From: JBFMHP01 sp964557295 | Lineage (GTDB): Bacteria; Pseudomonadota; Gammaproteobacteria; RBG-16-57-12 | DNA length: 64,000 bases | Direction of reading: 5' to 3' | Assembly (NCBI GenBank): GCA_964557295.1 | Contig: CAZKZP010000014.1 | Span: forward strand, 3,876 to 67,875 | Shown here: positions 8,821 through 17,321 of the stretch, piece by piece | Numbering within the stretch: position 1 is the first letter of the stretch | Layout: every line of letters begins with the position of its first letter | Position numbers and translations under genes: made by a program | Notes under the pieces: model-generated | Told to the model about the DNA's origin: nothing | What the model saw: only the letters and a program-made list of their open reading frames with translations | The model's database searches: none

Positions 8821-8976
8821 GCTTAACGAACCTCTCAATTGTTTAGAGGCTCCGCGCGGCACATTGTTGTGCCGGCGTCTTCAATGGCTTCAAACCGGTT
8901 AAATGAAGAAAAGCAAATATCATATTTTTGCTTTCTGTGCCCTGAGAATTCGAGGATGGAATCGTTCAAGGCTTCC
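8821..8976. repeat. structured intergenic repeat, copy A
   Basis: About 156 bases that align end to end with 46391-46545 at roughly two-thirds identity by eye. Each copy has a CCTCT...AGAGG-type hairpin, then a GGCAC-loop-GTGCC hairpin (here CGGCACA/TGTGCCG at 8857-8874), then a conserved AATGAAG...GCCCTGA.AATTC tail. The hairpin sequences differ but pairing is kept, which suggests selected structure. On the minus strand this copy lies 28 bases upstream of the triheme cytochrome start. The rest of the 8793-9296 gap holds no gene I can support. Confidence 0.6.
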
Positions 8977-9296
8977 TTAAAAAATTGGCATGCAATCCTA
9001 TCATAGAATTCCGGCTGATTGAAAAGCCTCGCCGACACGGAGCATGCCTGAAGTTGACAGCCGGCATCCAAATGCCCATCCAAGACAATAACCAATTAAT
9101 ATCTCTCATTTTTTGCCATGCCCGCTGCGTTCAAAGAATCCAAATAACGGAGTAGGCATTTTGGCTTGAATTGTGTAAGCTAAACTGATGATATATAAAG
9201 TTCGGCCGGCATTATTCCGATAAAAAACGTATAACATCTGACCCAGGTTGGAGGAGGGGTTACTTCAACCTACTTTTCGGGGGGATCATCAACGCC

Positions 9297-10076
9297 ATGA
9301 AAAACAAAGTGTTTTTTTTGTGGTCCGGGATTGTAACGAGTTCACTTCTAGGCTCGGCTGCGCTTTATGCGCAGACCGCTATCATCGCTGACCCAGTGGT
9401 TGGGATAGACGACCCGATCATGGGCACCAAACATGATTTCACCGGCCTCAATGAGCGTGCCGGCGTCGTGGCCATGGGTGGGGTGGCCTTTTCCGATTAT
9501 GGCAACCCTTGTGTCTATTGCCACCTCCCTCCCGCCCAAGCCACCACAGACACGACAACTTACGGTGGCATCGACGGTTGGAATCGTTTTGTACCCACAA
9601 CCGATTATCGCCTCTCCAGCAGCGCCTCGCTCGATGCGAAGCTCCGCTCACCGAACTCCATCAGTCTGCTCTGTCTCTCCTGCCATGACGGTACCATGGC
9701 GCTCGATATGGTGATCTTCAAGCCAACGGATTTCGCCACGGAAAATGACAAGGCATTGCACATGAAAATGAACGGCGCGGACGACATCACCAGTTGCGGC
9801 AAATGCCATAACGGCGTGGTTGCGCATGATATTTCCGTCAAGGTCATCGGCACCGAACTCAGCGACGACCACCCCATCTCGATTGAATACGGCGGGCTGA
9901 ACTGGAAAGATCCGGACTTCAAAGTGCCCCATCAAGCCGATGGGTTCAACAATGGCGTCAGGCTGTACAATGGAAACGTCGAATGCGCTTCTTGCCATGA
10001 CATACATAATTCAACCAACGAACTGGCGCTTACGGTAAGACGAGAGGCACTATGCGAAACATGTCATACAAAATGA
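9297..10076 (+). CDS. pentaheme c-type cytochrome, OmcE-like family
   Basis: The 259-residue exported protein (signal peptide to about residue 25, cleaved near LYAQ) has five heme motifs: CVYCH, CLSCH, CGKCH, CASCH and CETCH. Six further histidines (in KHDF, ALHM, VAHD, DDHP, VPHQ, DIHN) are enough for bis-His ligation of all five hemes. It shares a distinctive order of motifs with the tetraheme gene at 34871: G.KHD, CV.CH..P, WNR, CLSCHDGT, DHP, DFK, VECASCHD.H and a C-terminal heme. It is translationally coupled (ATGA) to an NHL lipoprotein. The motif layout resembles OmcE-type filament cytochromes, but filament formation is not shown. Confidence 0.88.
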   Translation: MKNKVFFLWSGIVTSSLLGSAALYAQTAIIADPVVGIDDPIMGTKHDFTGLNERAGVVAMGGVAFSDYGNPCVYCHLPPAQATTDTTTYGGIDGWNRFVPTTDYRLSSSASLDAKLRSPNSISLLCLSCHDGTMALDMVIFKPTDFATENDKALHMKMNGADDITSCGKCHNGVVAHDISVKVIGTELSDDHPISIEYGGLNWKDPDFKVPHQADGFNNGVRLYNGNVECASCHDIHNSTNELALTVRREALCETCHTK

Positions 10077-11173
10077 TTCATAACTTCAAAATCTGCTCTG
10101 TCACGCTTATCGCACTCTTGATCGTTGGATGCTCTTCACAACCTAAAAAAGAATTCATCCCGCCAGCCTTTCCTCCGCCGCCCGATGAACCTCGCTTCAT
10201 CTATGAGCGCACCATTCGCTCGAGTGCGGACGTCGAGGAGTTATCCGCCTCGGACAAACTCAAGATCTTCGCGACCGGAACCGCAGAGACCGCCTTCGGC
10301 TTGGGCAAACCCTACGGGGTTGCCGTGCAGAAAGGCCGGATTTTCGTGACGGATACCGCCCAGCGCGCCATTATGGTCTTTGATGTGCCAGCGGCAAAAT
10401 ATGAGTATTACGGCACTGAAGGCCTAGGCACGCTAGCCAAACCCTTGGGCATCGATATCGCTGCCAATGGCGATATCTATGTCGTCGATGGGACTCAACA
10501 ACGCGTCGTGGTCTTTGACGCCACAGGCAAGTACCTGCGAACCTTTGGCGGGCGCGCCGTGCTAGTACGGCCATCGGGGATCGCATTAAGCCCGGACGGT
10601 AAAAAGGCTTACGTGGTAGATACCGGCGGCATCGACGTCCAGGAGCACTCCTTATACGTCTTCGATACCGAATCCGGCGAACTGCTCCAAACCATCGGCA
10701 CCCGCGGCACCGATGAGGGCAACTTCAACCTCCCCTTGCAGGTGGCGACTGACAACGAAGGGGCTGTCTATGTCGTCGACGGCGGCAATTTCCGCGTTCA
10801 GAAATTCAGCGCCGACGGCAAATTCCAGTACGCCGTGGGCGAGGCAGGCAGACGCTCCGGTCAATTCTCCCGTCCCAAGGGTGTTGCAGCGGACAAGGAT
10901 GGCAATTTCTATGTGGTCGATGCCGCGTTCGGCAATTTTCAAATCTTCAACAAGGAAGGCCAATTGCTTTTGTTCGTAGGAAATCGCGGCAACTCCGGCG
11001 GCCCCGCCGAATTCATGTTGCCTGCGGGGATTGATGTCGATGAAGATGGCCGCGTCTATATGGTCGACCAATTCTTCCGCAAGCTCGACGTCTTCCGCCC
11101 GGCCAAGCTGTCAGTCGAAGACGGTTATCTCGGCACGCGATACCGGGAAGAATTCCAGGACAAGAAGAAGTGA
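10073..11173 (+). CDS. NHL-repeat (six-bladed propeller) lipoprotein
   Basis: The start ATG overlaps the stop of the pentaheme gene (ATGA), giving a 366-residue protein. A signal peptide ends in the lipobox LIVGC, so it is a lipoprotein. After a proline-rich linker carrying PPPPDEPRFIYE, NHL-type repeats fill residues about 85-345 (GKPYGVAVQ, AKPLGIDIAANGDIYVVD, VRPSGIALS, FNLPLQVAT, FSRPKGVAADKDGNFYVVD). NHL propellers are protein-interaction scaffolds. Three close relatives occur in this window, and this one and the one at 35990 are each adjacent to an OmcE-like cytochrome, suggesting assembly or anchoring of that cytochrome. Confidence 0.9.
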   Translation: MIHNFKICSVTLIALLIVGCSSQPKKEFIPPAFPPPPDEPRFIYERTIRSSADVEELSASDKLKIFATGTAETAFGLGKPYGVAVQKGRIFVTDTAQRAIMVFDVPAAKYEYYGTEGLGTLAKPLGIDIAANGDIYVVDGTQQRVVVFDATGKYLRTFGGRAVLVRPSGIALSPDGKKAYVVDTGGIDVQEHSLYVFDTESGELLQTIGTRGTDEGNFNLPLQVATDNEGAVYVVDGGNFRVQKFSADGKFQYAVGEAGRRSGQFSRPKGVAADKDGNFYVVDAAFGNFQIFNKEGQLLLFVGNRGNSGGPAEFMLPAGIDVDEDGRVYMVDQFFRKLDVFRPAKLSVEDGYLGTRYREEFQDKKK

Positions 11174-11269
11174 GAGCGGCGGCCATGTGCCGCCAGCCTT
11201 CATTCCTCTGACCCGCCGGTTGTAGCGAATGGGTAATGACCGAGGGGGGGAGAAATACCACCGCGGCAC

Positions 11270-12979
11270 TCAATCGCCTCTGTTGCAACCGTTCTCGCCG
11301 CTATAAAAAACTGCACCGAGATGATTATGTTTGGCGGCGTACATGGCGATATCCGCGTGTTTCATCAAGGTTACATGATCCCTGCCATCGTCCGGATACA
11401 CCGCGATGCCTATACTGCCTCCGGCATGGATTTCCGCGCCGTCAATCGTCATCGGATCGTGCAGCCGTTGTAGGATCTTGTCCGCCAAATTCTTGACCGT
11501 AGCGCGGGGCATCCCCTGCAACAAGACAGCGAATTCATCCCCGCCGAGCCTGGCCACGGTATCTGATTTACGGATTTCATCCCGAATCCTGCGCGCGACC
11601 TCGCATAGCAGCATATCGCCGTAGTGATGACCATAGATGTCATTCACGTCCTTGAATTTGTCCAGATCGAGGAACAACAAGGCGAATGTGCCAGCCTCGC
11701 GCTCAGAGACCGAAATCACGTGATCCAGCCGATCCATCAGCAGGGTGCGATTGGGCAATGAGGTCAACGGATCATGCAGGGCCATGAATTTCAGTGCCGC
11801 CATTTGTTCGACACGCAGTGATATGTCACGCACCGAGACCACATAATGTCGTTTGCTCGCCGCCATCATCTCAGACAGGGAGATCTCCACTGGGCAGCTG
11901 GAACCGTCTTTCCTGATCGCCACCTGCTCCGAGATCCGGTCGATCAGGGCGATACCGCGCGCGAAATACGCTTCGCTCAAATAGGGAACGCCCCCGTGAC
12001 TGTCATCCTCCGAGTTGATCACCCGGCTGATATGCATCCCGATGATTTGTTTTTGCGGATATCCCAACAGCTTAGTGGCCGCCGGGTTGGCCGCTTCGAT
12101 TTCACCCCGCTCATTGAGGATCAGCACACTTTCCATGACGCTATCCATCACGGCGCGTATCCGCGCCTCGCCGGCTTCGAGATGATCCTGCATCGCATTG
12201 AACAGTTCGACCACCTCCCCCAGCTCATCCTTGTGATCATGACTGAGCTTGACGTTCCTCTCACCCGCCGCGACGCGGATGATCGCACTGCGCAGCGCCA
12301 TCAGAGGTTTGAGCACTTGCTTGTTCAGGATCAGCCATAATACGAGCCCAAGCAGCAACGTAGTTATGCTGGCCATCAGCCACAGATGTACCCGCATGGC
12401 GCTGATGCGCTGTGCGATGCTCAAGCGCTCCACCTTGATGGCAAAGACACCGCGCATATCACCGGCCTCATATCCGTGACATTGCAGACATGCCGCGCGA
12501 CTCGGAATGGGCAGCAGCATCGATAGGGTGTTGGCGGAATCCACGTAGACCACGGACTCCCCGCGCAGTGCGGTCTGGATCTGAGCCTGAAACTCAGGAG
12601 ATATCTCAATCGATTTGACCGCGGTAGGGCGTTCGAATCGGCGGGCACCGATATAGGCGTCTACCTTCTCGATTGTGCGTGTATCATAAAACGCTTCGCT
12701 CCCCTCAAGATCATACACGGCAGCATCCAGAATTCCGTGCCGCCCCTTCAGATTATCGAGCCAGGTGCGTGCCAACATGCCGCTACCGTTAATCATGAGC
12801 GTTTCCAGGCTGGTCAAGAGGGTTTTGACTTGAAGCTCGACCTGTGCCCTTTCCTGCGCTTCGATGGCAGAGGTCAGCTTTCTATCCATCCATGTGCCGG
12901 CCAGCGTCATCAGCACTAGCAATACCACTGATACGACAGTTGCAATACGAATACTTATGCTTGAGGTCTTCCGATGCAC
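11270..12979 (-). CDS. diguanylate cyclase with DUF3365-type heme-sensor domain, HAMP, PAS and GGDEF
   Basis: The 569-residue membrane protein has an N-terminal membrane helix (about 8-28), a periplasmic domain of about 170 residues with a heme-binding type CxxCH (CLQCHGYEAGDMRG, about 162), a second membrane helix (about 195-220), a HAMP segment, a PAS domain (about 280-400, NERGEIEAANPAATKLLGY) and a GGDEF domain (about 405-565). The active-site motif RLGGDEFAVLL is intact, so it should make cyclic di-GMP. There is no EAL domain and no RxxD inhibitory site I could identify. The CxxCH periplasmic domain (Tll0287/DUF3365-like) suggests redox or ligand sensing. Its place inside a cytochrome locus points to redox control of biofilm or surface attachment. 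Confidence 0.9.
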   Translation of the reverse strand: MHRKTSSISIRIATVVSVVLLVLMTLAGTWMDRKLTSAIEAQERAQVELQVKTLLTSLETLMINGSGMLARTWLDNLKGRHGILDAAVYDLEGSEAFYDTRTIEKVDAYIGARRFERPTAVKSIEISPEFQAQIQTALRGESVVYVDSANTLSMLLPIPSRAACLQCHGYEAGDMRGVFAIKVERLSIAQRISAMRVHLWLMASITTLLLGLVLWLILNKQVLKPLMALRSAIIRVAAGERNVKLSHDHKDELGEVVELFNAMQDHLEAGEARIRAVMDSVMESVLILNERGEIEAANPAATKLLGYPQKQIIGMHISRVINSEDDSHGGVPYLSEAYFARGIALIDRISEQVAIRKDGSSCPVEISLSEMMAASKRHYVVSVRDISLRVEQMAALKFMALHDPLTSLPNRTLLMDRLDHVISVSEREAGTFALLFLDLDKFKDVNDIYGHHYGDMLLCEVARRIRDEIRKSDTVARLGGDEFAVLLQGMPRATVKNLADKILQRLHDPMTIDGAEIHAGGSIGIAVYPDDGRDHVTLMKHADIAMYAAKHNHLGAVFYSGENGCNRGD

Positions 12980-13053
12980 CTGAATTTCCTACGCTGACAA
13001 ATTGATTTCCCTTCACCACAGTACGTTATCGACTGTGTTCGCTAAAAAATTAA

Positions 13054-13080
13054 GCCCCTGAAGGAGGATCCCTCAGGGGC
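13054..13080 (-). terminator. rho-independent terminator after the Reg_prop genes
   Basis: Perfect 8-bp stem (GCCCCTGA / TCAGGGGC) followed on the minus strand by TTAATTTTTT. It lies 31 bases downstream of the stop at 13111 and ends the run of minus-strand genes that begins upstream with the ccm and propeller genes. Confidence 0.85.
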
Positions 13081-13110
13081 GTATGCAGCCGAACTGCGCA
13101 GATCGTCTGA

Positions 13111-14370
13111 TTATTTCAAATCACGGATCTGGGCGACACCGCCGAAGCTACCGACCCAGGTTGAGCCGTCTGAAGCGGTCGCCATTGAAAAGACATTATC
13201 TGAAAAGAGACCATCCAATTGGGTCTTGATAGTAAAACCTTTGCCCTCACCGTTGTAACGGGCCATGCCATGATTGGTGCCTACCCAGAGCGTGCCTTGT
13301 TCATCAATGTTCAGCATGAAGATGTGATTGGCCGGCAAGCCGTCGGTCACCGTAAAGGTCTTCCAGTTCTTGCCATCGAAGCGCGAGAGACCGCCGCCCC
13401 AGGTCCCACACCAGACATTGCCGCTGCCATCCACCGCCATGGAGATGATGTAGTTGGGGTTGTAGGCGATGTTGACATCTTCCAAGCCTTGCTCCACCTT
13501 CTGGCGGGCATGATGCTTGCTCGCGGAGCCCGGGTCGGTGGTGACGCTGATGTCCTTCTTCACCTGCTCATAAGGCGCGCCGAGACCTTGGGCGTGCGCC
13601 CAGTGCTTCCACGTGCCATTGCGATATAGCGCCAAACCGCCCTCGGTTCCGATCCAGATGTCGCCATTTTTACCCTCTTCCAGGCCGTAAACCCAATCAT
13701 TCGGGAGCCCATTGTTGGTGCTCTTGACGGTGAAGGTCTCCCATTTCTTGGGATCATCAAGATCGCCGCCCTTGATGCGATTGGCGCCGGACCAGGTAGC
13801 GATCCAGACATCACCGTTCTTGGCTTGCAATACATCGTAGACGAACTGATCGGCCAAGCCCTGAGGGATGTTGTAATTCTTCCATTGGTTGGTCTTCATG
13901 TCGTGGACCGACATCCCGCCGCCGTAGGTGCCAACGACGATCCGCGCACCCAACTTGCTGACGTGGAATACACCATTTGACAACAGGGCGCCGGAATCCA
14001 CGTTGAACATCGTGTGTTCCCCCGTCTTGATGTTGTAGCGGACTACACCGCCCGAGGTTCCGATCCACACGAAATCGCCATCGGCGATGATGCTTTTAAC
14101 ATTGCGGTTGCCCACTTGAAAATGGGTGAATCTGTCGTAAGCGGCATGATCGCTCGGCATTTGCGCCGACAGATCCACCGGCCCTTGACCAGGCATCGGC
14201 TGAGGTGCGGTCGCAGGCTGCGCGACTGGGGCGGGCGGCTGCGCCACGGTTGTCGGCTGCGATTGCTCCTGCGCCCCAGGGGGGGGCGCCTGCTTGGTCC
14301 CGATATTGTATGCGACTGCCGCGGCACCCGCGGAAACCACAATCACAATGCCCAAGGTCTTCAAGTTCAT
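13111..14370 (-). CDS. membrane-anchored Reg_prop (two-component-regulator type) beta-propeller protein
   Basis: The 419-residue protein has an N-terminal membrane anchor or uncleaved signal (residues about 3-22), a Pro/Gln/Ala linker (about 25-75), then repeated propeller blades of the Reg_prop type, each with a V/IWIGTxGG or GTWGG core (about 100-415). Such blades normally form the periplasmic sensor of hybrid histidine kinases, but here no kinase is attached. The ATG at 14370 has GGAG six bases upstream; an ATG at 14382 is less likely. It is a close paralogue of the next gene upstream. The role may be a periplasmic scaffold or sensor in the electron-transfer locus (inference). Confidence 0.85.
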   Translation of the reverse strand: MNLKTLGIVIVVSAGAAAVAYNIGTKQAPPPGAQEQSQPTTVAQPPAPVAQPATAPQPMPGQGPVDLSAQMPSDHAAYDRFTHFQVGNRNVKSIIADGDFVWIGTSGGVVRYNIKTGEHTMFNVDSGALLSNGVFHVSKLGARIVVGTYGGGMSVHDMKTNQWKNYNIPQGLADQFVYDVLQAKNGDVWIATWSGANRIKGGDLDDPKKWETFTVKSTNNGLPNDWVYGLEEGKNGDIWIGTEGGLALYRNGTWKHWAHAQGLGAPYEQVKKDISVTTDPGSASKHHARQKVEQGLEDVNIAYNPNYIISMAVDGSGNVWCGTWGGGLSRFDGKNWKTFTVTDGLPANHIFMLNIDEQGTLWVGTNHGMARYNGEGKGFTIKTQLDGLFSDNVFSMATASDGSTWVGSFGGVAQIRDLK

Positions 14371-14406
14371 GCTGTACTCCAAAATAATCTCTAATTCCGA
14401 TATGCG

Positions 14407-15531
14407 CTACATGGTCAGCAGCGTGACACCGCCGCGTGTCCCCACCCAGACATCGCCGTTGGATGAGATTGCAATGTCATAGACGTTCTCGTCGATCAGT
14501 CCGTCACCTTTGCCATAGCTGCGCCAAGTCTTGCCGTCGTAGCGTGACGCCCCGTGATTGGTGCCAAACCAAACCGCTCCATCAGGCGCCTGGCTCACTG
14601 CATAGACGATATTCCCGGACAGTCCGTCTTTCGTGGTGAAATTGGTCCATTTCGAGCCATCATAATAAGCGGCACCGCCGCCCCAAGTCCCGGCCCAGAC
14701 CGTATCCTGCGGCGTCACCAAGATGTCGAAGACGTAATTCGGGTTATAGGTCTCCATACCGGAGGCCATGACCGTGAGATTATGCCGCGAACGCGTGCCC
14801 AACCCGGTGTTGTCACTGGCCGGCAAACCGAATTCATTTGCCGCGCCCAAGCCTTGGTCGTGTGTCCAGGTCGACCACTTCTTGCCGTCGAACATGTTCA
14901 CCCCGCCTTCGGTCCCGATCCAGACGCGATCCTTGCTGTCGATATCCAACCCGTAGACCCACTCATTGACCAGCTCTTCCAGATACGTGGTGAAGGCGTC
15001 GGATTTTGGATTGACCGAATTCAACCCGGCCCAAGTGCCGACCCACAAGGTGCCGTCGGCTTGTTCCGCGAACGAATACACCCAGTAATCGGCCAGACCG
15101 TGCATCGGGAAATAGGTCTTCCAGGTGCCGTCGAAGCGCGACATGCCGCCACCGTCGGTGCCGAACCATTTGTTGCCCTTGCTGTCGATGAAGATCTTGA
15201 AGACATATTCGTTGGCAATGCCGTCTTTGCGGGTGTAGGTGTTCAACACATCGCGGCTCGCCAGGCTCACCTGCAACACCCCGACGGAGGTACCCACCCA
15301 AAGGCTGTTGGAGTTTTTCTCGACGGCCAAGGCGCGGACGAATACCCCATCGCCGACATTGAAGGTTTCGACCACATGATAGTCCTTGGCCATGAGCTCG
15401 CGCGCATTGGCCTGGGCCGGGGCGTGCGCCGCGGCGGTGGGACTCGGAGTTTCTGCATTGTTTGAATCACTGCAACCTGACACCAGCACTGCCAACAGCG
15501 CCATGTATGGAAAAATGACTTTTACCCGCAT
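14407..15531 (-). CDS. Reg_prop beta-propeller lipoprotein
   Basis: The 374-residue paralogue of the downstream protein carries a classical lipoprotein signal (LLAVLVSGC), a short Ala/Pro linker, then Reg_prop blades with LWVGTSVGV, GTDGGGMSRFDG, GTEGGVNMFDG, GTWGGGAAYYDG and GTNHGASRYDG. The ATG at 15531 has AAGGA seven bases upstream; a GTG at 15549 would lengthen the N-terminus. The two proteins share blade order and an unusual insertion with a Tyr-Asn-Pro-Asn-Tyr motif before the sixth blade, indicating tandem duplication. One is a lipoprotein and the other a membrane-anchored form. Confidence 0.87.
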   Translation of the reverse strand: MRVKVIFPYMALLAVLVSGCSDSNNAETPSPTAAAHAPAQANARELMAKDYHVVETFNVGDGVFVRALAVEKNSNSLWVGTSVGVLQVSLASRDVLNTYTRKDGIANEYVFKIFIDSKGNKWFGTDGGGMSRFDGTWKTYFPMHGLADYWVYSFAEQADGTLWVGTWAGLNSVNPKSDAFTTYLEELVNEWVYGLDIDSKDRVWIGTEGGVNMFDGKKWSTWTHDQGLGAANEFGLPASDNTGLGTRSRHNLTVMASGMETYNPNYVFDILVTPQDTVWAGTWGGGAAYYDGSKWTNFTTKDGLSGNIVYAVSQAPDGAVWFGTNHGASRYDGKTWRSYGKGDGLIDENVYDIAISSNGDVWVGTRGGVTLLTM

Positions 15532-15582
15532 CCGTCGATCCTTATTCACTTCAGCCCGATCGCTGTGTCACGCATTCGAACG

Positions 15583-16830
15583 CTACTGCACGATGCCATT
15601 GATGACCACGTCGACCTTTTTGCCGTCCCCCAACCGAATGACCGGGCTATGCCCCTCAAGATCACCGGGTTGCGGCATCGCATTGCCTGATTTCGAGACG
15701 CGAGCGCCCACCACGATCTCGCTGAAGCTGGACAACTTCATCGCCGGAGTCATCGCCATCGAATCGTCGAGCGTGAACTCGACGGGTAGATCACGCACCT
15801 GCTTGCGCAGGACCGCCAGCGGCATGGGCGGACCGCTCGCCGCGCGCGCGAAGATGAATACCGTGTCATCCGGTTTCACGGTCTCCGGATAATCAGCGGC
15901 CAGACTGACTCGCCCCGAAACACTGGTGGCACCCGCCGCCGCAACTGGGGTAGTAGTGGTCGTTGTAGTCGTCGTGCCGAGATGGGCATCGACTTCCGCG
16001 ATCGCCGCTTGCACCGCGGCCTGGCCATCGGAGCCTGGCGGCATCAGCGCCAGGATCTTCACCCAATACTCCTTGGCCTTGGCGTATTCTTCCGTTTGCA
16101 TCATCGCGCTGGCGGCGAGATACAAGGCCTTGACGTGCTGCGGATCGAGTTGCAGCGCACGCTCGACATATTTCATCGGCTCGCCCGCCAGGGTCATGTT
16201 ATTGACCACGGCCATGGTGTCGGCCAGATCGGCGAAGACGTTGGCGTCGTAATCCAGACCCAGCTCGATCGCCTTCTGGTATGCGCTTACCGCCTTCTCA
16301 TTCTGCTTCAGGAAATAATAGGAACGGCCCAGCATCGCCCAGCCTTGCGCATCATTCGGATTCTCCGCCAGCTTGGCTTCCAGCGATGCGACCATCTGCT
16401 CGACGTTGTGCATCTGATCCTGCTGCGCGGCCTGCGGCGGCGGGACGTCGGGATTGATTCCTGGTTCACCGGCGCCGAATTGCTGATACAGGAAAATCGA
16501 CACCAACGGTAGCGCGATCAGCACCACCCAGGCCGAGGCCTTCGCCGTCAGCTCAGCGCCCGCGCCGCCGGCTTGAGCCTTCTCTTCACCCCCCAAGCTA
16601 TCGATCACGCCCTTTTCAATATCGAGCTTCGCCTGCTCGTATTGTTCTTGGCTGATGGTGCCAGCTTTGAGGTCGTTGTCCAGTTCGCGCAGCTGATCGC
16701 GATGGATAGCAATATTCAATGCTTCCCGGCTCAGATCGCTCGTTTTTTGTTCGCGTTTAAACAACGGCGGCAAAATCAACAGCAGCGCGCCTGCCAGCAG
16801 CAGGATCGCAATCACCCAGAACGTCATCAT
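15583..16830 (-). CDS. ccmI: cytochrome c biogenesis protein CcmI (CycH), TPR type
   Basis: System I apocytochrome chaperone in the inner membrane. The 415-residue protein has two N-terminal membrane helices (about 2-22 and 95-115) with a cytoplasmic leucine-zipper-like segment between, then TPR repeats (about 145-270) that bind apocytochrome c, then a C-terminal beta domain carrying a poly-Thr linker. Its start ATG abuts the ccmH stop, and it is the last gene of the ccm operon. Two Reg_prop genes follow after about 50 bases and may be read through from the ccm operon. Confidence 0.94.
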   Translation of the reverse strand: MMTFWVIAILLLAGALLLILPPLFKREQKTSDLSREALNIAIHRDQLRELDNDLKAGTISQEQYEQAKLDIEKGVIDSLGGEEKAQAGGAGAELTAKASAWVVLIALPLVSIFLYQQFGAGEPGINPDVPPPQAAQQDQMHNVEQMVASLEAKLAENPNDAQGWAMLGRSYYFLKQNEKAVSAYQKAIELGLDYDANVFADLADTMAVVNNMTLAGEPMKYVERALQLDPQHVKALYLAASAMMQTEEYAKAKEYWVKILALMPPGSDGQAAVQAAIAEVDAHLGTTTTTTTTTPVAAAGATSVSGRVSLAADYPETVKPDDTVFIFARAASGPPMPLAVLRKQVRDLPVEFTLDDSMAMTPAMKLSSFSEIVVGARVSKSGNAMPQPGDLEGHSPVIRLGDGKKVDVVINGIVQ

Positions 16831-17321
16831 TACTTCGTTTCCCCCGCGTCTTGCCGCAACAATTGTTCTGCGCGCTGGATCTGTTCTTCACTAAGAGACT
16901 TCTCCGCCCGCTCCAACTTCTTGCGACGATTTTTTAAATTGAGATATAGCAGCAACAGCCCGCCACCGAACAGAACGAAAGGGCCGAACCACAAAAAGTA
17001 CGTAGCCGGATTGACCGGCGGGCGATAGCGTACGAAATCACCGTAGCGCTGAACCATGTAGTCGATGATCTCTTTGTCGGTTTTCCCGGCGACCAACATC
17101 TCCCGGACCTGATTCTTCAAATCAATCGCCAATTCGGCATGAGAATCGGCGATGTTCTGGTTCTGACAGACCAGGCAGCGCAGCTCGCGAGCGATCGCCA
17201 TCATCCGCTCCTCCAGGACCGGGTTCTCTGCCATCGGCGCAGCCTCTTTGGCATGCGCCGCGCCGATGAGCAGCGAGCATAAAACGGCCGCGCAAAAAGC
17301 GGCGATATTGATTAGACGCAT
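16830..17321 (-). CDS. ccmH: cytochrome c-type biogenesis protein CcmH (CcmL)
   Basis: Membrane-anchored thiol-disulfide protein that presents reduced apocytochrome for heme ligation. The protein has 163 residues: signal peptide, the conserved redox pair in RELRCLVCQNQNIADSHA (about 45-60), a helical domain (YGDFVRYRPP), and one C-terminal membrane helix (about 100-125) with a basic tail. The start overlaps the ccmG end by ten bases, showing translational coupling. Confidence 0.96.
   Translation of the reverse strand: MRLINIAAFCAAVLCSLLIGAAHAKEAAPMAENPVLEERMMAIARELRCLVCQNQNIADSHAELAIDLKNQVREMLVAGKTDKEIIDYMVQRYGDFVRYRPPVNPATYFLWFGPFVLFGGGLLLLYLNLKNRRKKLERAEKSLSEEQIQRAEQLLRQDAGETK

Noticed and set aside
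8793..8860. Integron attC site at GCGTTAGGGG near 8809
   Set aside because: A GCGTTAG string occurs, but no matching opposite arm at attC distance and no cassette-like gene beside it.
8835..9095. 86-codon minus-strand open frame in the 8.8-9.3 kb gap
   Set aside because: It has no recognisable domain or ribosome site. Its similarity to the frame at 46375-46596 (EALN....EFSG) follows from the nucleotide repeat shared by both sites, with frame-breaking differences, so it is more likely a repeat than a gene.
9166..9197. Promoter TTGAAT ... TATATA before the pentaheme gene
   Set aside because: The spacing is 20 bases, too long for a confident sigma-70 call; a sigma-54 reading fails at the GC doublet.
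9240..9296. Cyclic di-GMP (GEMM) riboswitch upstream of the pentaheme cytochrome
   Set aside because: There is an AGGTTG/CAACCT inverted repeat, but the conserved GEMM core and its second stem are missing.
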